In this document: positions 15,793-24,506 of the stretch, piece after piece
Numbering within the stretch: position 1 is the first letter of the stretch
How the letters are laid out: each line of letters opens with the position of its first letter
Assembly: GCA_017522345.1 (NCBI GenBank)
Contig: JAFWZN010000091.1
Location: forward strand, 1-64,000
Direction of reading: 5' to 3'
Length of the DNA stretch: 64,000 nt
Source: Clostridia bacterium
Lineage (GTDB): Bacteria > Bacillota > Clostridia > Christensenellales > Aristaeellaceae
Notes under the pieces: model-generated
What the model saw: the letters and a program-made list of their open reading frames with translations, nothing else
Database searches by the model: none
Told to the model about the DNA's origin: nothing
Made by a program: the position numbers and the translations under genes

Positions 15793-17073
15793 ATGGCCAA
15801 ACACCGCAAAAAGAAACGCATAAACGAGAAAAACCCATTCAAACCGCGCCGATACACGCGTGAGACCGTCATGCGCGACCGCGAGTACGGTATGTTCTGG
15901 TATGCATGGCTGTGGCATGTTCTAAGGCCTGTCGTCATATTTTCGTGCGCGCTTCTGATTGTAATCGGCTTAATCTCCACCGTTTGGGATAAAATCTACA
16001 CCGGCTATATCTCTGCACCGGACGAAAACGATTATATGACCCCCGGCTTCACCATCTCCTCCGGCGAGTCTATTACGACCATCGGAAGACATCTTCAGGA
16101 GCAAGGGTACATCAAATCGCCCTCCGTGTTCAAATACTACATTCAGTTCTACGGCCTTACCAACAATATCCAGTCCGGCATGTATTACCTGTCGCGCGAT
16201 ATGAACCTTTTCGAGGTTGTGGACGCGATCTCCTCGGGCAACGCAACCAACGAGCGCACCATCCGCATTATTCCCGGCTGGACGGTCGAAGATATTGCAA
16301 AATACTTAAAGGACGTCGGCGCAATCGCAAACGAATCCGATTTCCTCACCGTCTGCAAGCAGTACGAGCCGTTTTTGGGCTACAGTCTGGCGCTCATAAA
16401 CGCCGACGAAAATGAAACGCTCTCGCGCCGAACCTATCCGCTTGAAGGCTATCTCGCGCCGGATACCTACCGCGTCTATCTGTCCGCCGACGCGCAGTCC
16501 ATTGTAAAAACGCTGATCAGGCAGACGGACGTCGTATTCGCTTCTCTCTTTACCAACGAAGCGACCTATGACGAAAACGGCAATCTCGTCAAAGAAGCGG
16601 AGAAGTACGGAACGGATCAGGTTAAGCTCACCGAAAGCCAAATTATTACGCTCGCTTCGGTCATCCAAAGGGAAGCCACCTCCGTTGACGACATGAAACG
16701 CGTAAGCGCTGTGTTCTACAACCGCTTGGCCGCCGGCATGAAGCTTGAAAGCGATCCGACCGCAACCTACCTAACCGGCAATACGCGTATCGCCCTGACC
16801 AGCGAGGATATCTCCGCCAATACCCTCTACAACACCTACCGCGTCTCAGGCCTCCCCGTCGGCCCGATCTGCAATCCGTCAAAGCACGCAATTGTCGCAG
16901 CTCTTGAGCCGGACGAAGAATATCTAAGTCAGAATTACCTCTACTTCTGCGCCGCCGAGCCCGCTTCCGGCAAGCTGGTTTTCAGCAAAACCTATCAGGA
17001 ACACGAGGCCAACGTCGCCAAATATCGCCCGCTCTGGCAAGCATACGACAAAGAGCAGCAGGCCGCGCAGTAA
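15793..17073 (+). CDS. mltG: Endolytic transglycosylase MltG (YceG-like)
   Basis: A 426-residue protein with a basic cytoplasmic N-terminus (KHRKKKRINEKN), one membrane helix (about residues 45-70) and an extracytoplasmic MltG domain. A LysM-like region is visible (FTISSGESITTIGRHLQEQGYIKS), then the catalytic block ITLASVIQREA, whose Glu matches the active-site acid, and the conserved end YNTYRVSGLPVGPICNPSKHAI. MltG cuts nascent peptidoglycan and helps set glycan length. The GGGGGG-type site precedes the ATG. Confidence 0.93.
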   Translation: MAKHRKKKRINEKNPFKPRRYTRETVMRDREYGMFWYAWLWHVLRPVVIFSCALLIVIGLISTVWDKIYTGYISAPDENDYMTPGFTISSGESITTIGRHLQEQGYIKSPSVFKYYIQFYGLTNNIQSGMYYLSRDMNLFEVVDAISSGNATNERTIRIIPGWTVEDIAKYLKDVGAIANESDFLTVCKQYEPFLGYSLALINADENETLSRRTYPLEGYLAPDTYRVYLSADAQSIVKTLIRQTDVVFASLFTNEATYDENGNLVKEAEKYGTDQVKLTESQIITLASVIQREATSVDDMKRVSAVFYNRLAAGMKLESDPTATYLTGNTRIALTSEDISANTLYNTYRVSGLPVGPICNPSKHAIVAALEPDEEYLSQNYLYFCAAEPASGKLVFSKTYQEHEANVAKYRPLWQAYDKEQQAAQ

Positions 17074-17127
17074 ATTCGAGCGCTCATAAACGCCGTGTCC
17101 GCTTATTTACGGACAGGCAAGCAAATA

Positions 17128-17191
17128 AAAACACCCGCATACACTCCCGTGGACGCTTACGCGTAAAGCATGGGAGGGATGCGGGTGTTTT
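17128..17191 (+). promoter_or_regulatory. Large hairpin over the sigK ribosome-binding site
   Basis: AAAACACCCGCAT (17128-17140) pairs perfectly with 17179-17191, and CTCCCGT (17144-17150) pairs with 17170-17176, inside which GCTT/AAGC can also pair. The second strand contains GGGAGGG, the only ribosome-binding site before sigK, plus its start region. The stem ends in GTTTTCC, so it may also act as a terminator after mltG. It therefore could both end the upstream transcript and shut off sigK translation in readthrough mRNA. Confidence 0.65.
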
Positions 17192-17874
17192 CCGATATGC
17201 TTTTCTATATTCTGGACGGCGCTCAGCTTCTGTTTGGTCATCTGGGCGTTCGCTCGTCGTTTCCAAAGCCGCTTTCAGAAAAGGAAGAGGAAGAGAACAT
17301 CAAGCTCGCCTGCGAAGGCGACGAAGCGGCAAAAAAGCTTCTGATCGAGCATAATCTGAGGCTGGTTGCGCACATCGCAAAAAAATACTCCGGCGGCGGC
17401 GTCGATCAGGACGATCTGGTGAGCGTGGGCGCCATCGGTCTTATGAAGGCGGTTTCAACCTTCCGCCCGGAGGTCGGAAGGCTCACGACCTATGCCTCCA
17501 GATGCATCGAAAACGAAATTCTGATGCTGCTTCGCGCGAGTAAAAAGCTGAAATCCAACGTCTCTTTGGACGAACCCATAGGCGCGGATAAGGACGGAAA
17601 CAGCATTCTGGTATCCGATCTTCTGGGCACGGACGCAAATCAGCTGAGCGACGAGGCTGAAACAAGAATCGAATCCAGGCGGGCGATGAAGCTCATTTCA
17701 AAGCTTCTGACCCCTCGCGAGCAAAAGGTGGTGTGCTTAAGATATGGCTTGACCGGCGGCTCTCCGAGACCGCAGCACGCCGTCGCCAAAATGCTGGGCA
17801 TATCCCGAAGCTACGTATCCCGCATTGAAAAAAAGGCGCTGGAGAAGCTCAAAAAAGCCCTGACAGGAGAATAA
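17185..17874 (+). CDS. sigK: RNA polymerase sporulation sigma factor, SigK-like
   Basis: About 229 residues. Region 2 (FPKPLSEKEEEENIKLACEGD; LLIEHNLRLVAHIAKKYSGGGVDQDDLVSVGAIGLMKAV; ATYASRCIENEIL-type block with LTTYASRCIENEILMLLR) and region 4 (LTPREQKVVCLRYGL; MLGISRSYVSRIEKKALEKL) match sigma-K/sigma-E, with SigK-like DEPIGADKDGN between them. A hydrophobic N-terminal stretch (MLFYILDGAQLLFGHLGV) resembles the SigK pro-sequence that is removed at the membrane late in sporulation. The gene is not split by a skin element. The start is GTG 17185 (6 bases after GGGAGGG) or ATG 17197. Confidence 0.88.
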   Translation: MFSDMLFYILDGAQLLFGHLGVRSSFPKPLSEKEEEENIKLACEGDEAAKKLLIEHNLRLVAHIAKKYSGGGVDQDDLVSVGAIGLMKAVSTFRPEVGRLTTYASRCIENEILMLLRASKKLKSNVSLDEPIGADKDGNSILVSDLLGTDANQLSDEAETRIESRRAMKLISKLLTPREQKVVCLRYGLTGGSPRPQHAVAKMLGISRSYVSRIEKKALEKLKKALTGE

Positions 17875-17881
17875 ATCGTTC

Positions 17882-17926
17882 AAAAAAGCGCAGCCCGGAC
17901 AATTTCTTCCGAGCCGCGCTTTTTCT
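17882..17926. terminator. Bidirectional terminator between sigK and the NlpC/P60 gene
   Basis: AAAAAAGCGC (17882-17891) and GCGCTTTTT (17916-17924) bracket an inner GC-rich stem (CCGGA/TTCCG), with T-runs on both strands, between convergent genes. Confidence 0.85.
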
Positions 17927-17933
17927 TTTTCGG

Positions 17934-18914
17934 TTATACATATCTTCTGCCCCAGCAGAAAGTCTCATAGTAGTAACCCGAACTCATTTTGGATACGATG
18001 ACCATTCCCGCCGCATAGGAGGCGTGGATAAAGTAACCGTTTCCTAAGTAAATGCCGACATGATCGATGATATTGTCATCGCCGCCCTCGCAATCGAAGC
18101 ATACAACGTCGCCGCGTTTGAGCTGCTTTCTGGAAACAAACGCAGCCTTTCCGCTGTGGCCGATCTGCTTGATTGTGGAAGGCATGCTGAAATCGAGCGT
18201 TTCAAAGCAGTATTCCACGAAACCGGCGTTCTTGAAAGCGGTGCCGTTTTTGCTGGTTGCATATCTGCATCCGAGGCGGGACTGCGCCGCATAGATGATA
18301 TATTCGATATACTTGCTTCTGCCCATGATCGCGGAGACGAAGGACTGCTTGCTCTTTACGGCGTTGGGCATGGTGGTGGAAGATTGATAGGAGGAATATG
18401 TGCCTTTATAGCTGGAGGACAGCGCAAAGATATCCTTCTTGGTGGTGCTCACGTGCGACTTATTGAGATAGCCGCTGCCCTTGCCGTCGTAATTGGTGAC
18501 GAGATAGTAGTTGCCGGAGGAGCCGGTGATGTATACCGGATAGTCCGCAGTCAGGGTATTTAAAACCTTGCTGGAAGCGGAAGCTCTCTGGTACAGCTTC
18601 GTCGTCCGGGTGGTATAGGCAAGCTGCTTGGTCTGAGCGGCCGCCTTTTTCTTCATGTCTTTCAGCTGCGCATAGCCCGTTCTTCCCTGATAGGTAATGC
18701 GCGCCCAATTACCGGAGGTTGCGACAACGGTGAACTCGATATTCTTTTTGAGGTAGCCCAAATAATATTTGTCGTTCACCTTATTGGTGGAATACACCTT
18801 CATCTTGCTGGCGGTAACCACAGCGGCATAATCGGCAAGCGCCGAGACAGGCAGCAGCATCAAAAGAAGAACGACTGCAATCGTACGCTTTACAGCTTTT
18901 GCGAAGTTTTCCAT
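17934..18914 (-). CDS. Secreted SH3-NlpC/P60 protein lacking the catalytic Cys
   Basis: A 326-residue protein with a signal peptide (cleavage near ALA, residue 27), two bacterial SH3-like repeats (about 30-90 and 98-155), a Ser/Thr/Tyr-rich linker and an NlpC/P60-like domain (about 200-326). The usual DCSGF motif reads KNAGF here: Asn229 stands where the nucleophilic Cys should be. The His motif DHVGIYLGNGYFIHAS (His285) is kept. I checked the codons (AAC GCC GGT) and see no frameshift, so it is probably a non-catalytic cell-wall binding protein rather than a peptidase. It has its own promoter and a strong AGGAGG. Confidence 0.8.
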   Translation of the reverse strand: MENFAKAVKRTIAVVLLLMLLPVSALADYAAVVTASKMKVYSTNKVNDKYYLGYLKKNIEFTVVATSGNWARITYQGRTGYAQLKDMKKKAAAQTKQLAYTTRTTKLYQRASASSKVLNTLTADYPVYITGSSGNYYLVTNYDGKGSGYLNKSHVSTTKKDIFALSSSYKGTYSSYQSSTTMPNAVKSKQSFVSAIMGRSKYIEYIIYAAQSRLGCRYATSKNGTAFKNAGFVEYCFETLDFSMPSTIKQIGHSGKAAFVSRKQLKRGDVVCFDCEGGDDNIIDHVGIYLGNGYFIHASYAAGMVIVSKMSSGYYYETFCWGRRYV

Positions 18915-19013
18915 GCCCTATCCTCCTGTATTATTTCTGAAATTCATTGAATGCAAACGGCGTTTGTCAGCGAAAGCAAAACTGATTAACCATTCATACA
19001 ATTATGTATAATA

Positions 19014-19042
19014 ATGATATCACATGCAGGCGCAAAAATCAA
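19014..19042 (-). promoter_or_regulatory. Promoter of the SH3-NlpC/P60 gene
   Basis: On the minus strand TTGATT (19037-19042), a 17-base spacer and TATCAT (19014-19019) with an extended TG, about 100 bases before the start codon. Confidence 0.7.
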
Positions 19043-19108
19043 GTGTTTTTGGGCGATCGAATCGGCAATGTATTAGATTCTTTTATTTGCAATCTGTATG
19101 CGCCAAAA

Positions 19109-19136
19109 ATGACTGAAGCGCAGCCTCTCAGCCGCG
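19109..19136 (-). terminator. Terminator of the prfC-typA-recF operon
   Basis: On the minus strand AAGCGCGGC pairs with GCTGCGCTT (one G-T pair), followed by a short T tract (ATTTTT) several bases downstream. Confidence 0.55.
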
Positions 19137-19144
19137 CTTTTTGG

Positions 19145-19654
19145 CTATTTCACTTCCGCGATTGCAAAAAGCACCCATTCGTTATCGTCCAGCTCAAAAA
19201 GCGCCTGAACAACGACGTTTGCTTCCGTTTTCCAGACGAGCACGCGCCTTACGCCCGCATCATCCTCGTCGGCCAGATTGATTTTCATGATTTCAAGCCC
19301 CTCGGCGCCGAACGCATCCGTCACTTCTTCGATCGTCATGCCCTGTTTATACGAAGAAAGCTTCTCGAGCGGAACGCCTGCTACGGGCGCAATATCCGCC
19401 GCGTTTTCAAATGCGCGCGCCTTGGCCATGAGTCTTCCGCTTTCGTAAAACGCGCACAGAACCTCGTTTTCATAAAGAATATACCCATCCTCGGTTTGAA
19501 CACATTCAAACGCCTGATCAAGCTCATCCTTTACGGCGCTCATTTCGATTTGTTCGTAGAGATCGACGCTCGCATCCTGTGCCGTTTCTTCCGAAAAGGC
19601 AATGCAGAAAACCGAAAGATAAGCCAATAAAATACAAAGGAATTTTCTCATCAC
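19145..19654 (-). CDS. Secreted protein of unknown function, BamE/BLIP-like fold possible
   Basis: A 169-residue protein with a signal peptide (MRKFLCILLAYLSVFCIAFS) and an acidic mature part. Residues about 100-169 (LSSYKQGMTIEEVTDAFGAEGLEIMKIN, ending in WVLFAIAEVK) resemble the helix-loop then antiparallel-sheet pattern of SmpA/BamE and BLIP-like domains, in which GMT-x-E-E-V starts the first helix. This is a weak, pattern-level call. The GTG start (19654) or ATG (19651) overlaps the recF stop by up to 4 bases, so it is translated with recF, an unexpected partner for an exported protein. Confidence 0.6.
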   Translation of the reverse strand: MMRKFLCILLAYLSVFCIAFSEETAQDASVDLYEQIEMSAVKDELDQAFECVQTEDGYILYENEVLCAFYESGRLMAKARAFENAADIAPVAGVPLEKLSSYKQGMTIEEVTDAFGAEGLEIMKINLADEDDAGVRRVLVWKTEANVVVQALFELDDNEWVLFAIAEVK

Positions 19655-20757
19655 ATCTCTACCTCCTCAAGCGTCGCGCTGTGAACGCTAAAAATCCTGC
19701 CGCATTCAGCGCCTGCAAGATCTTCTGTGTCGGTGCAGGTTACAAAGGTCTGTACGCCCGAAAGCATGTTTAAAAGCATCCGTCTTCTTCCAGGATCGAG
19801 CTCGCTCATTACATCATCCAGCATAAGAACCGGCGCTTCGCCGCTTTCCTCCGTCATGATTTTAAGCTCCGACAGCTTCATCGAAAGCGCGCAGGTTCTC
19901 ACCTGCCCCTGACTTCCGTAGGCGCGCGCGTCCATGCCGTTTAAGTTCATTCGAACGTCGTCCCTGTGCGGGCCGATGGACGTAACCATGCGCTTTAAAT
20001 CAATATTCCGCGCTCGTTTGAGCGTTTCGTAAATCTCGTTTTGAAGCTTTTCGCCGCTTTCCTCGCTTACAACGCTCGGACAGTATTCAACGGACAGCTT
20101 TTCAAGTCCGCCGGACACATGCGCATGCACCTCGCCGGCCTTTACGGAAAGCTTTCTGATAAAGTCGCGGCGCATATCCATAATGAGCGCGCCTGATTCA
20201 GCCAGCTGTTCGTCAAACATATCGATCATGGAGACGGCGGATGGATGGACGGACGCTTCCTTTAAAAGGGCGCCTCTTTGTTTAAGCGCTCTTGCATACC
20301 TTTGAAGCGCATAATAGTATTTCGGGCGAAGCTGGGAAAGCTCCATATCCACAAACCTGCGTCTTTCCGCCGGGCCGTCCTTCACCATGCGAAGGTCTTC
20401 CGGGGCAAAAAGCACGCCCGTGATATGCCCGAGCATTTCGCCGGATTTGGAAACGGTATTCCCCGCGACCTTGATTTTGCGTCTGTCCGTCCGGGATAAG
20501 GCGATTTCAACATCGTGCATGCCGTCCGCGCGCCGCGCCTCCACCCGGACGCGCGCAAAATCATGACCCGTTTTGATCATTTCCTTATCGTGCACGGTTC
20601 TGTGGGAGCGCCCGGTGCAGGACAGATACACCGCTTCCAGAATATTGGTCTTTCCCTGCGCGTTATTGCCGGTGAATACGGTAATTCCGTCGCAGGGAAG
20701 GATGCACGCGTCATCATAGTTCCGAAAGCCCTGAAGCTGTATGGACGTAATGCGCAT
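19651..20757 (-). CDS. recF: DNA replication and repair protein RecF
   Basis: A 368-residue SMC-like ATPase with the RecF N-terminus (ITSIQLQGFRNYDDACI), Walker A GNNAQGKTNILEAVY, the YLSCTGRSHR segment, the signature QGQVRTCALSMKLSEL and Walker B VLMLDDVMSELD. RecF loads RecA at single-strand gaps with RecO and RecR. The length is normal. It usually lies beside dnaA-dnaN in Firmicutes; here it follows typA by 24 bases, so the gene has been moved or the origin cluster is split. Confidence 0.95.
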   Translation of the reverse strand: MRITSIQLQGFRNYDDACILPCDGITVFTGNNAQGKTNILEAVYLSCTGRSHRTVHDKEMIKTGHDFARVRVEARRADGMHDVEIALSRTDRRKIKVAGNTVSKSGEMLGHITGVLFAPEDLRMVKDGPAERRRFVDMELSQLRPKYYYALQRYARALKQRGALLKEASVHPSAVSMIDMFDEQLAESGALIMDMRRDFIRKLSVKAGEVHAHVSGGLEKLSVEYCPSVVSEESGEKLQNEIYETLKRARNIDLKRMVTSIGPHRDDVRMNLNGMDARAYGSQGQVRTCALSMKLSELKIMTEESGEAPVLMLDDVMSELDPGRRRMLLNMLSGVQTFVTCTDTEDLAGAECGRIFSVHSATLEEVEM

Positions 20758-20781
20758 AAGCTTCCTCCAATGGAATTTCTA

Positions 20782-22611
20782 TCAGCTCTTTTTGCGCGCT
20801 TCCAGCTTCTTGCGCGCTTCGGTACCCAGAATCTTCTTTCTCATGCGAATGGACTTGGGCGTGATTTCGACCAGCTCATCGTCGTCGATGTAGTCAAGCG
20901 CCTCTTCAAGCGTCAGGATGCGGATGCCGGTAACCTTTAAAGCTTCCTCGGCGGACGCGCTGTTTCGAATGGAGGTCAGGTGCTTTTTCTTACATACGTT
21001 TACGTCGATGTCGCCGGGGCGGGAATTTCTTCCGATAATCATGCCGGTATACACCTTCGTTCCGGGCTCGATGAACAATTCGCCTCTGTCCTGAATGTAG
21101 AACATGGCATAGCTCGTGGTTTCGCCCGTTTCCCATGCAACCAGAGAGCCGCTGGGACGGGTCGGAATCTCTCCCTTGTAGGGCTCATAGCCGTTGAAAA
21201 TGGCGCTCATAACGCCTTCTCCGCGCGTATCGGTCAAAAATTCGCTTCTGTAGCCAAACAGGCCGCGGGACGGAACGTTGAACTCGAGGCGCACACGGTC
21301 AATGCCTTCCATGGAAAGAAGCACGCCGCGCCTGCGGCCGATCTTTTCGATGACCGCGCCGGAATATTCGGTGGGCACGTCGCAGACCATGAGCTCCATG
21401 GGCTCCATTTTCACGCCGTCAATTTCCTTATAAAGAACGGTGGGTTTGGTGACCTGAAATTCATAGCCCTGACGGCGCATGTTTTCAATGAGGATGGAGA
21501 GGTGAAGCTCGCCTCTGCCGGAAACGCGGAATACGTCGGTGGTCTCCGTGTCCTCTACGCGAAGGGAAACATCCGTCTGCGTCTCCTTGAAAAGGCGGGC
21601 GCGCAGATGGCGGGAGGTAACGTAGGCGCCTTCCGTTCCCGCAAAGGGCGAATCGTTTACACAGAACGCCATGGAAACGGTGGGCTCGGAAATCTTCACG
21701 AAGGGAAGCGGCTCGGCCAGCGCGACGTCGCAGATGGTGTCGCCGATGGAGAGCTCGCCGAAGCCGGAAATCGCCACGATGTCGCCGACCTGCGCCTCTT
21801 CGCAGGGCACGCGCTTTAAGCCGTCGAAATTGAAAAGACCGCCCAAGCGCGCGGCAGGCGACACAAAGCTCTGGCCGTACACGCAGCGAACCGCCATCTG
21901 ACCGGCCTTGATCTTGCCGCGCTCGATGCGGCCAACGCCGATTCGGCCCACATAGTCATTGTAGTCGATGGTGGAGATCAGCAGCTGCAAACTCTCGTCC
22001 GGGTCGCCCTCGGGCGCGGGAATGTGCTTTAGGATGGTGTCAAACAAGGGGCGAAGATCGGTTGCCGGGGTATTTAAATCCAGCGTCGCAACGCCGCTTC
22101 TGCCCGAGCAGAACACGACCGGGGAATCCAGCTGTTCGTTGGTGGCATTCAAATCAAGCAGCAGCTCCAGCGTCTCGTCCACGACCTCTTCGCATCTCTG
22201 ATCGGGGCGATCCATCTTGTTGATGACGATGATGACGGGAAGCTCCAGCTCCAGCGCCTTTTTAAGGACGAATCGGGTCTGGGGCATCGGGCCTTCAAAG
22301 GAATCGACGAGCAAAAGAACGCCGCCCACCATCTTGAGTACGCGCTCGACCTCGCCGCCGAAATCGGCGTGACCGGGCGTGTCGACAATGTTGATTTTAA
22401 TGCCGTTATAGTGTACGGCGGTGTTTTTGGCTAAAATCGTAATGCCGCGTTCGCGCTCAAGGGCGTTGGAATCCATGACGCGGTCGTTCACCTGCTGGTT
22501 CTCGCGGAATACGCCGCCCTGCTTGAGCATTTCGTCGACAAGGGTGGTCTTACCGTGATCAACATGAGCGATGATGGCGATATTTCTTAAATCATTACGC
22601 GTAATTTTCAA
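20782..22611 (-). CDS. typA: Translational GTPase TypA/BipA
   Basis: A 609-residue GTPase with G1 [11 protein letters not shown]2 [13 protein letters not shown]3 [16 protein letters not shown] and G4 NKMDRPD, then the EF-Tu-like domain II, EF-G-like domains III and V and the TypA-specific C-terminus ending in basic residues. TypA assists 50S assembly and growth at low temperature or stress. The start is a TTG at 22611 with GAGG about 11 bases upstream. It lies 28 bases after prfC in the same operon. Confidence 0.96.
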   Translation of the reverse strand: MKITRNDLRNIAIIAHVDHGKTTLVDEMLKQGGVFRENQQVNDRVMDSNALERERGITILAKNTAVHYNGIKINIVDTPGHADFGGEVERVLKMVGGVLLLVDSFEGPMPQTRFVLKKALELELPVIIVINKMDRPDQRCEEVVDETLELLLDLNATNEQLDSPVVFCSGRSGVATLDLNTPATDLRPLFDTILKHIPAPEGDPDESLQLLISTIDYNDYVGRIGVGRIERGKIKAGQMAVRCVYGQSFVSPAARLGGLFNFDGLKRVPCEEAQVGDIVAISGFGELSIGDTICDVALAEPLPFVKISEPTVSMAFCVNDSPFAGTEGAYVTSRHLRARLFKETQTDVSLRVEDTETTDVFRVSGRGELHLSILIENMRRQGYEFQVTKPTVLYKEIDGVKMEPMELMVCDVPTEYSGAVIEKIGRRRGVLLSMEGIDRVRLEFNVPSRGLFGYRSEFLTDTRGEGVMSAIFNGYEPYKGEIPTRPSGSLVAWETGETTSYAMFYIQDRGELFIEPGTKVYTGMIIGRNSRPGDIDVNVCKKKHLTSIRNSASAEEALKVTGIRILTLEEALDYIDDDELVEITPKSIRMRKKILGTEARKKLEARKKS

Positions 22612-22639
22612 TGGAGAAGACCTCTTTTATCTTTATATT

Positions 22640-24259
22640 TTACTGTTCAATGGCGTCGGCGGCGGCACGGTCGGCGGTTTCGTTGAGAACCAGACCTTCG
22701 TTGTTTTCCATCGCCAAACGAATGGACCATTCGTTTTCGAAAAGCAATACGTCGCGTCCCGCGCGGTCAATCGCGGGCACGGTTGTGGAAGTCAGACGCA
22801 GTCGGTCAATGGGCTTGGGCGTTTCTGCGATCCAGCGAACGAAACGATAAGGCAGCGTTTCGCGCACGATTTCCACGCCGTATTCGGTCTTTAATCGGTA
22901 TTCTAAAACGTCCATCTGCAGAATGCCGACGACGCCCGCGATCATCTCTTCCCTTCCGATGTTGGGACGCTTGAAGGTCTGAATCGCGCCCTCCTGAGAA
23001 AGCTGCGTGATGCCCTTTAAGAACTGCTTTCTCTTCATGGAGTCAAGGGGACTTACTCTGGAGAAGAATTCCGGCGCGAACAGCGGAATGCCCGAGTATC
23101 TGACGGGCGCGCCCGTGCACAGCGTGTCGCCCAGACGGAAGATGCCGGGGTCGAACAGGCCGATGATATCGCCGGGGTAGGCGGTCTCAACGCTTTCGTG
23201 CTCCTGCGCCATAAACTGCTGGGGCTGAGCCAGCTTGATTTTTTCACCGCTTGAGGAGTGCCAGACCTGCATGCCCTTTTCGAAAACGCCGGAGCAAACG
23301 CGCATGAACGCCAGGCGGTCGCGGTGCGCGGGGTTCATGTTGGCCTGAATTTTGAAGATGAAGCCGGTGAACTTATCGCTGTCCGGCGCAATTTCGCCCT
23401 GATCGGACACGCGCGCGGTAGGATATTTCGTGTAGCTCAAAAAGCGCTTTAAGAACGGTTCCACGCCGAAGTTGTTGGATGCGGAGCCGAAGAACATGGG
23501 CGTGAGCTTGCCGTTTAATATCATTTCAAGGTCGAACGGATCGCCCGCAACGTCCAGAAGCTCAATGTCTTCCATGAGCTTGTCATAATAGCTTTGACCG
23601 ATGACGGAGGGAAGCTCCGGATCGTCGATAGAGATCGTGCGGACCTCAACCTGCGTCTGGTCGTGGTTGCCGCCCGTGTACATTTCGACCATGCGCGTAT
23701 CTCTGTGGTATACGCCCTTAAAGTCGTCTCCGTGCTGACCGATGGGCCAATTGACGGGGCAGGAGCGGATGCCGAGCACCTGCTCAAGCTCCTCCATGGT
23801 CTCAAACGGGTCTTTACCGGCGCGGTCTAACTTGTTGACGAAAGTGAAAATCGGAATGGAGCGCATGCGGCAGACCTTGAACAGCTTGATGGTCTGCTCC
23901 TCGACGCCCTTGGCGCAGTCGATCAGCATGACCGCGCTGTCCGCGGCTACCAGCGTTCTGTACGTGTCCTCGGAGAAGTCCTGATGGCCCGGGGTGTCCA
24001 GAATGTTGATGCGATAGCCGCCAAAATCAAACTGCATGGCGGAGGAGGTAACGGAAATGCCCCTCTGCTTCTCGATTTCCATCCAGTCGCTGGTGGCGTG
24101 TCTGGCCGCCTTTCTGGCCTTGACGCTTCCGGCCTGGCGGATCGCGCCGCCGTAGAGAAGCAGTTTTTCGGTCAAAGTCGTTTTACCGGCGTCAGGGTGT
24201 GAAATAATGGCAAACGTGCGTCTGCGCACGGTTTCATTGTGCAATTCGGGATGCTGCAT
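22640..24259 (-). CDS. prfC: Peptide chain release factor 3
   Basis: A 539-residue GTPase, normal length for RF3. It shows RRRTFAIISHPDAGKTTLTEKLLL (G1), QRGISVTSSAMQF (G2), DTPGHQDFSEDTYRTL (G3) and NKLDRAGKDP (G4), then domains II and III. RF3 frees RF1 and RF2 from the ribosome after termination. It heads the operon prfC-typA-recF with AGGAGG before its ATG, a promoter about 130 bases upstream, and a tiny leader frame in between. Confidence 0.96.
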   Translation of the reverse strand: MQHPELHNETVRRRTFAIISHPDAGKTTLTEKLLLYGGAIRQAGSVKARKAARHATSDWMEIEKQRGISVTSSAMQFDFGGYRINILDTPGHQDFSEDTYRTLVAADSAVMLIDCAKGVEEQTIKLFKVCRMRSIPIFTFVNKLDRAGKDPFETMEELEQVLGIRSCPVNWPIGQHGDDFKGVYHRDTRMVEMYTGGNHDQTQVEVRTISIDDPELPSVIGQSYYDKLMEDIELLDVAGDPFDLEMILNGKLTPMFFGSASNNFGVEPFLKRFLSYTKYPTARVSDQGEIAPDSDKFTGFIFKIQANMNPAHRDRLAFMRVCSGVFEKGMQVWHSSSGEKIKLAQPQQFMAQEHESVETAYPGDIIGLFDPGIFRLGDTLCTGAPVRYSGIPLFAPEFFSRVSPLDSMKRKQFLKGITQLSQEGAIQTFKRPNIGREEMIAGVVGILQMDVLEYRLKTEYGVEIVRETLPYRFVRWIAETPKPIDRLRLTSTTVPAIDRAGRDVLLFENEWSIRLAMENNEGLVLNETADRAAADAIEQ

Positions 24260-24320
24260 ATGCGTGGCCTCCTAACATAATAAAGCGAAAAATTCAATAA
24301 AACAAAGGCACGCCATCGTA

Positions 24321-24335
24321 TCAATTCAGATACAT
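24321..24335 (-). other. Possible 4-codon leader frame upstream of prfC
   Basis: In the prfC leader, ATG TAT CTG AAT TGA (24335 to 24321) follows GGAGG (24344-24348) with the ideal 8-base spacing. A minimal frame with a UGA stop ahead of a release-factor gene could sense termination efficiency. No evidence beyond the sequence. Confidence 0.3.
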
Positions 24336-24397
24336 TTCGTTATCCTCCGCGCATAAAATTGCCCTTTTCAATCTGTGGGCAGAATCGCGCATCTTCT

Positions 24398-24426
24398 ATT
24401 GTAATCTGATAAAAAATGCATGTCAA
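24398..24426 (-). promoter_or_regulatory. Promoter of the prfC-typA-recF operon
   Basis: On the minus strand TTGACA (24421-24426), 17 bases and TACAAT (24398-24403), giving a leader of about 130 bases. Confidence 0.85.
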
Positions 24427-24450
24427 CATCCCAAGATGCAGTTTGCGTTA

Positions 24451-24497
24451 AAAATAGAATCCTCCGCTGAAAACACGGTTTCAGGCGAAGGATTCTG
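24451..24497 (-). terminator. Terminator of the Mrp-like operon
   Basis: On the minus strand AGAATCCTTCGCCTGAAA pairs with 24456-24472, interrupted by one mismatch and a bulge, followed by ATTTTTA. It marks the 3' end of the ten-gene operon and stands just before the prfC promoter. Confidence 0.85.
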
Positions 24498-24506
24498 AAA
24501 AAACAG

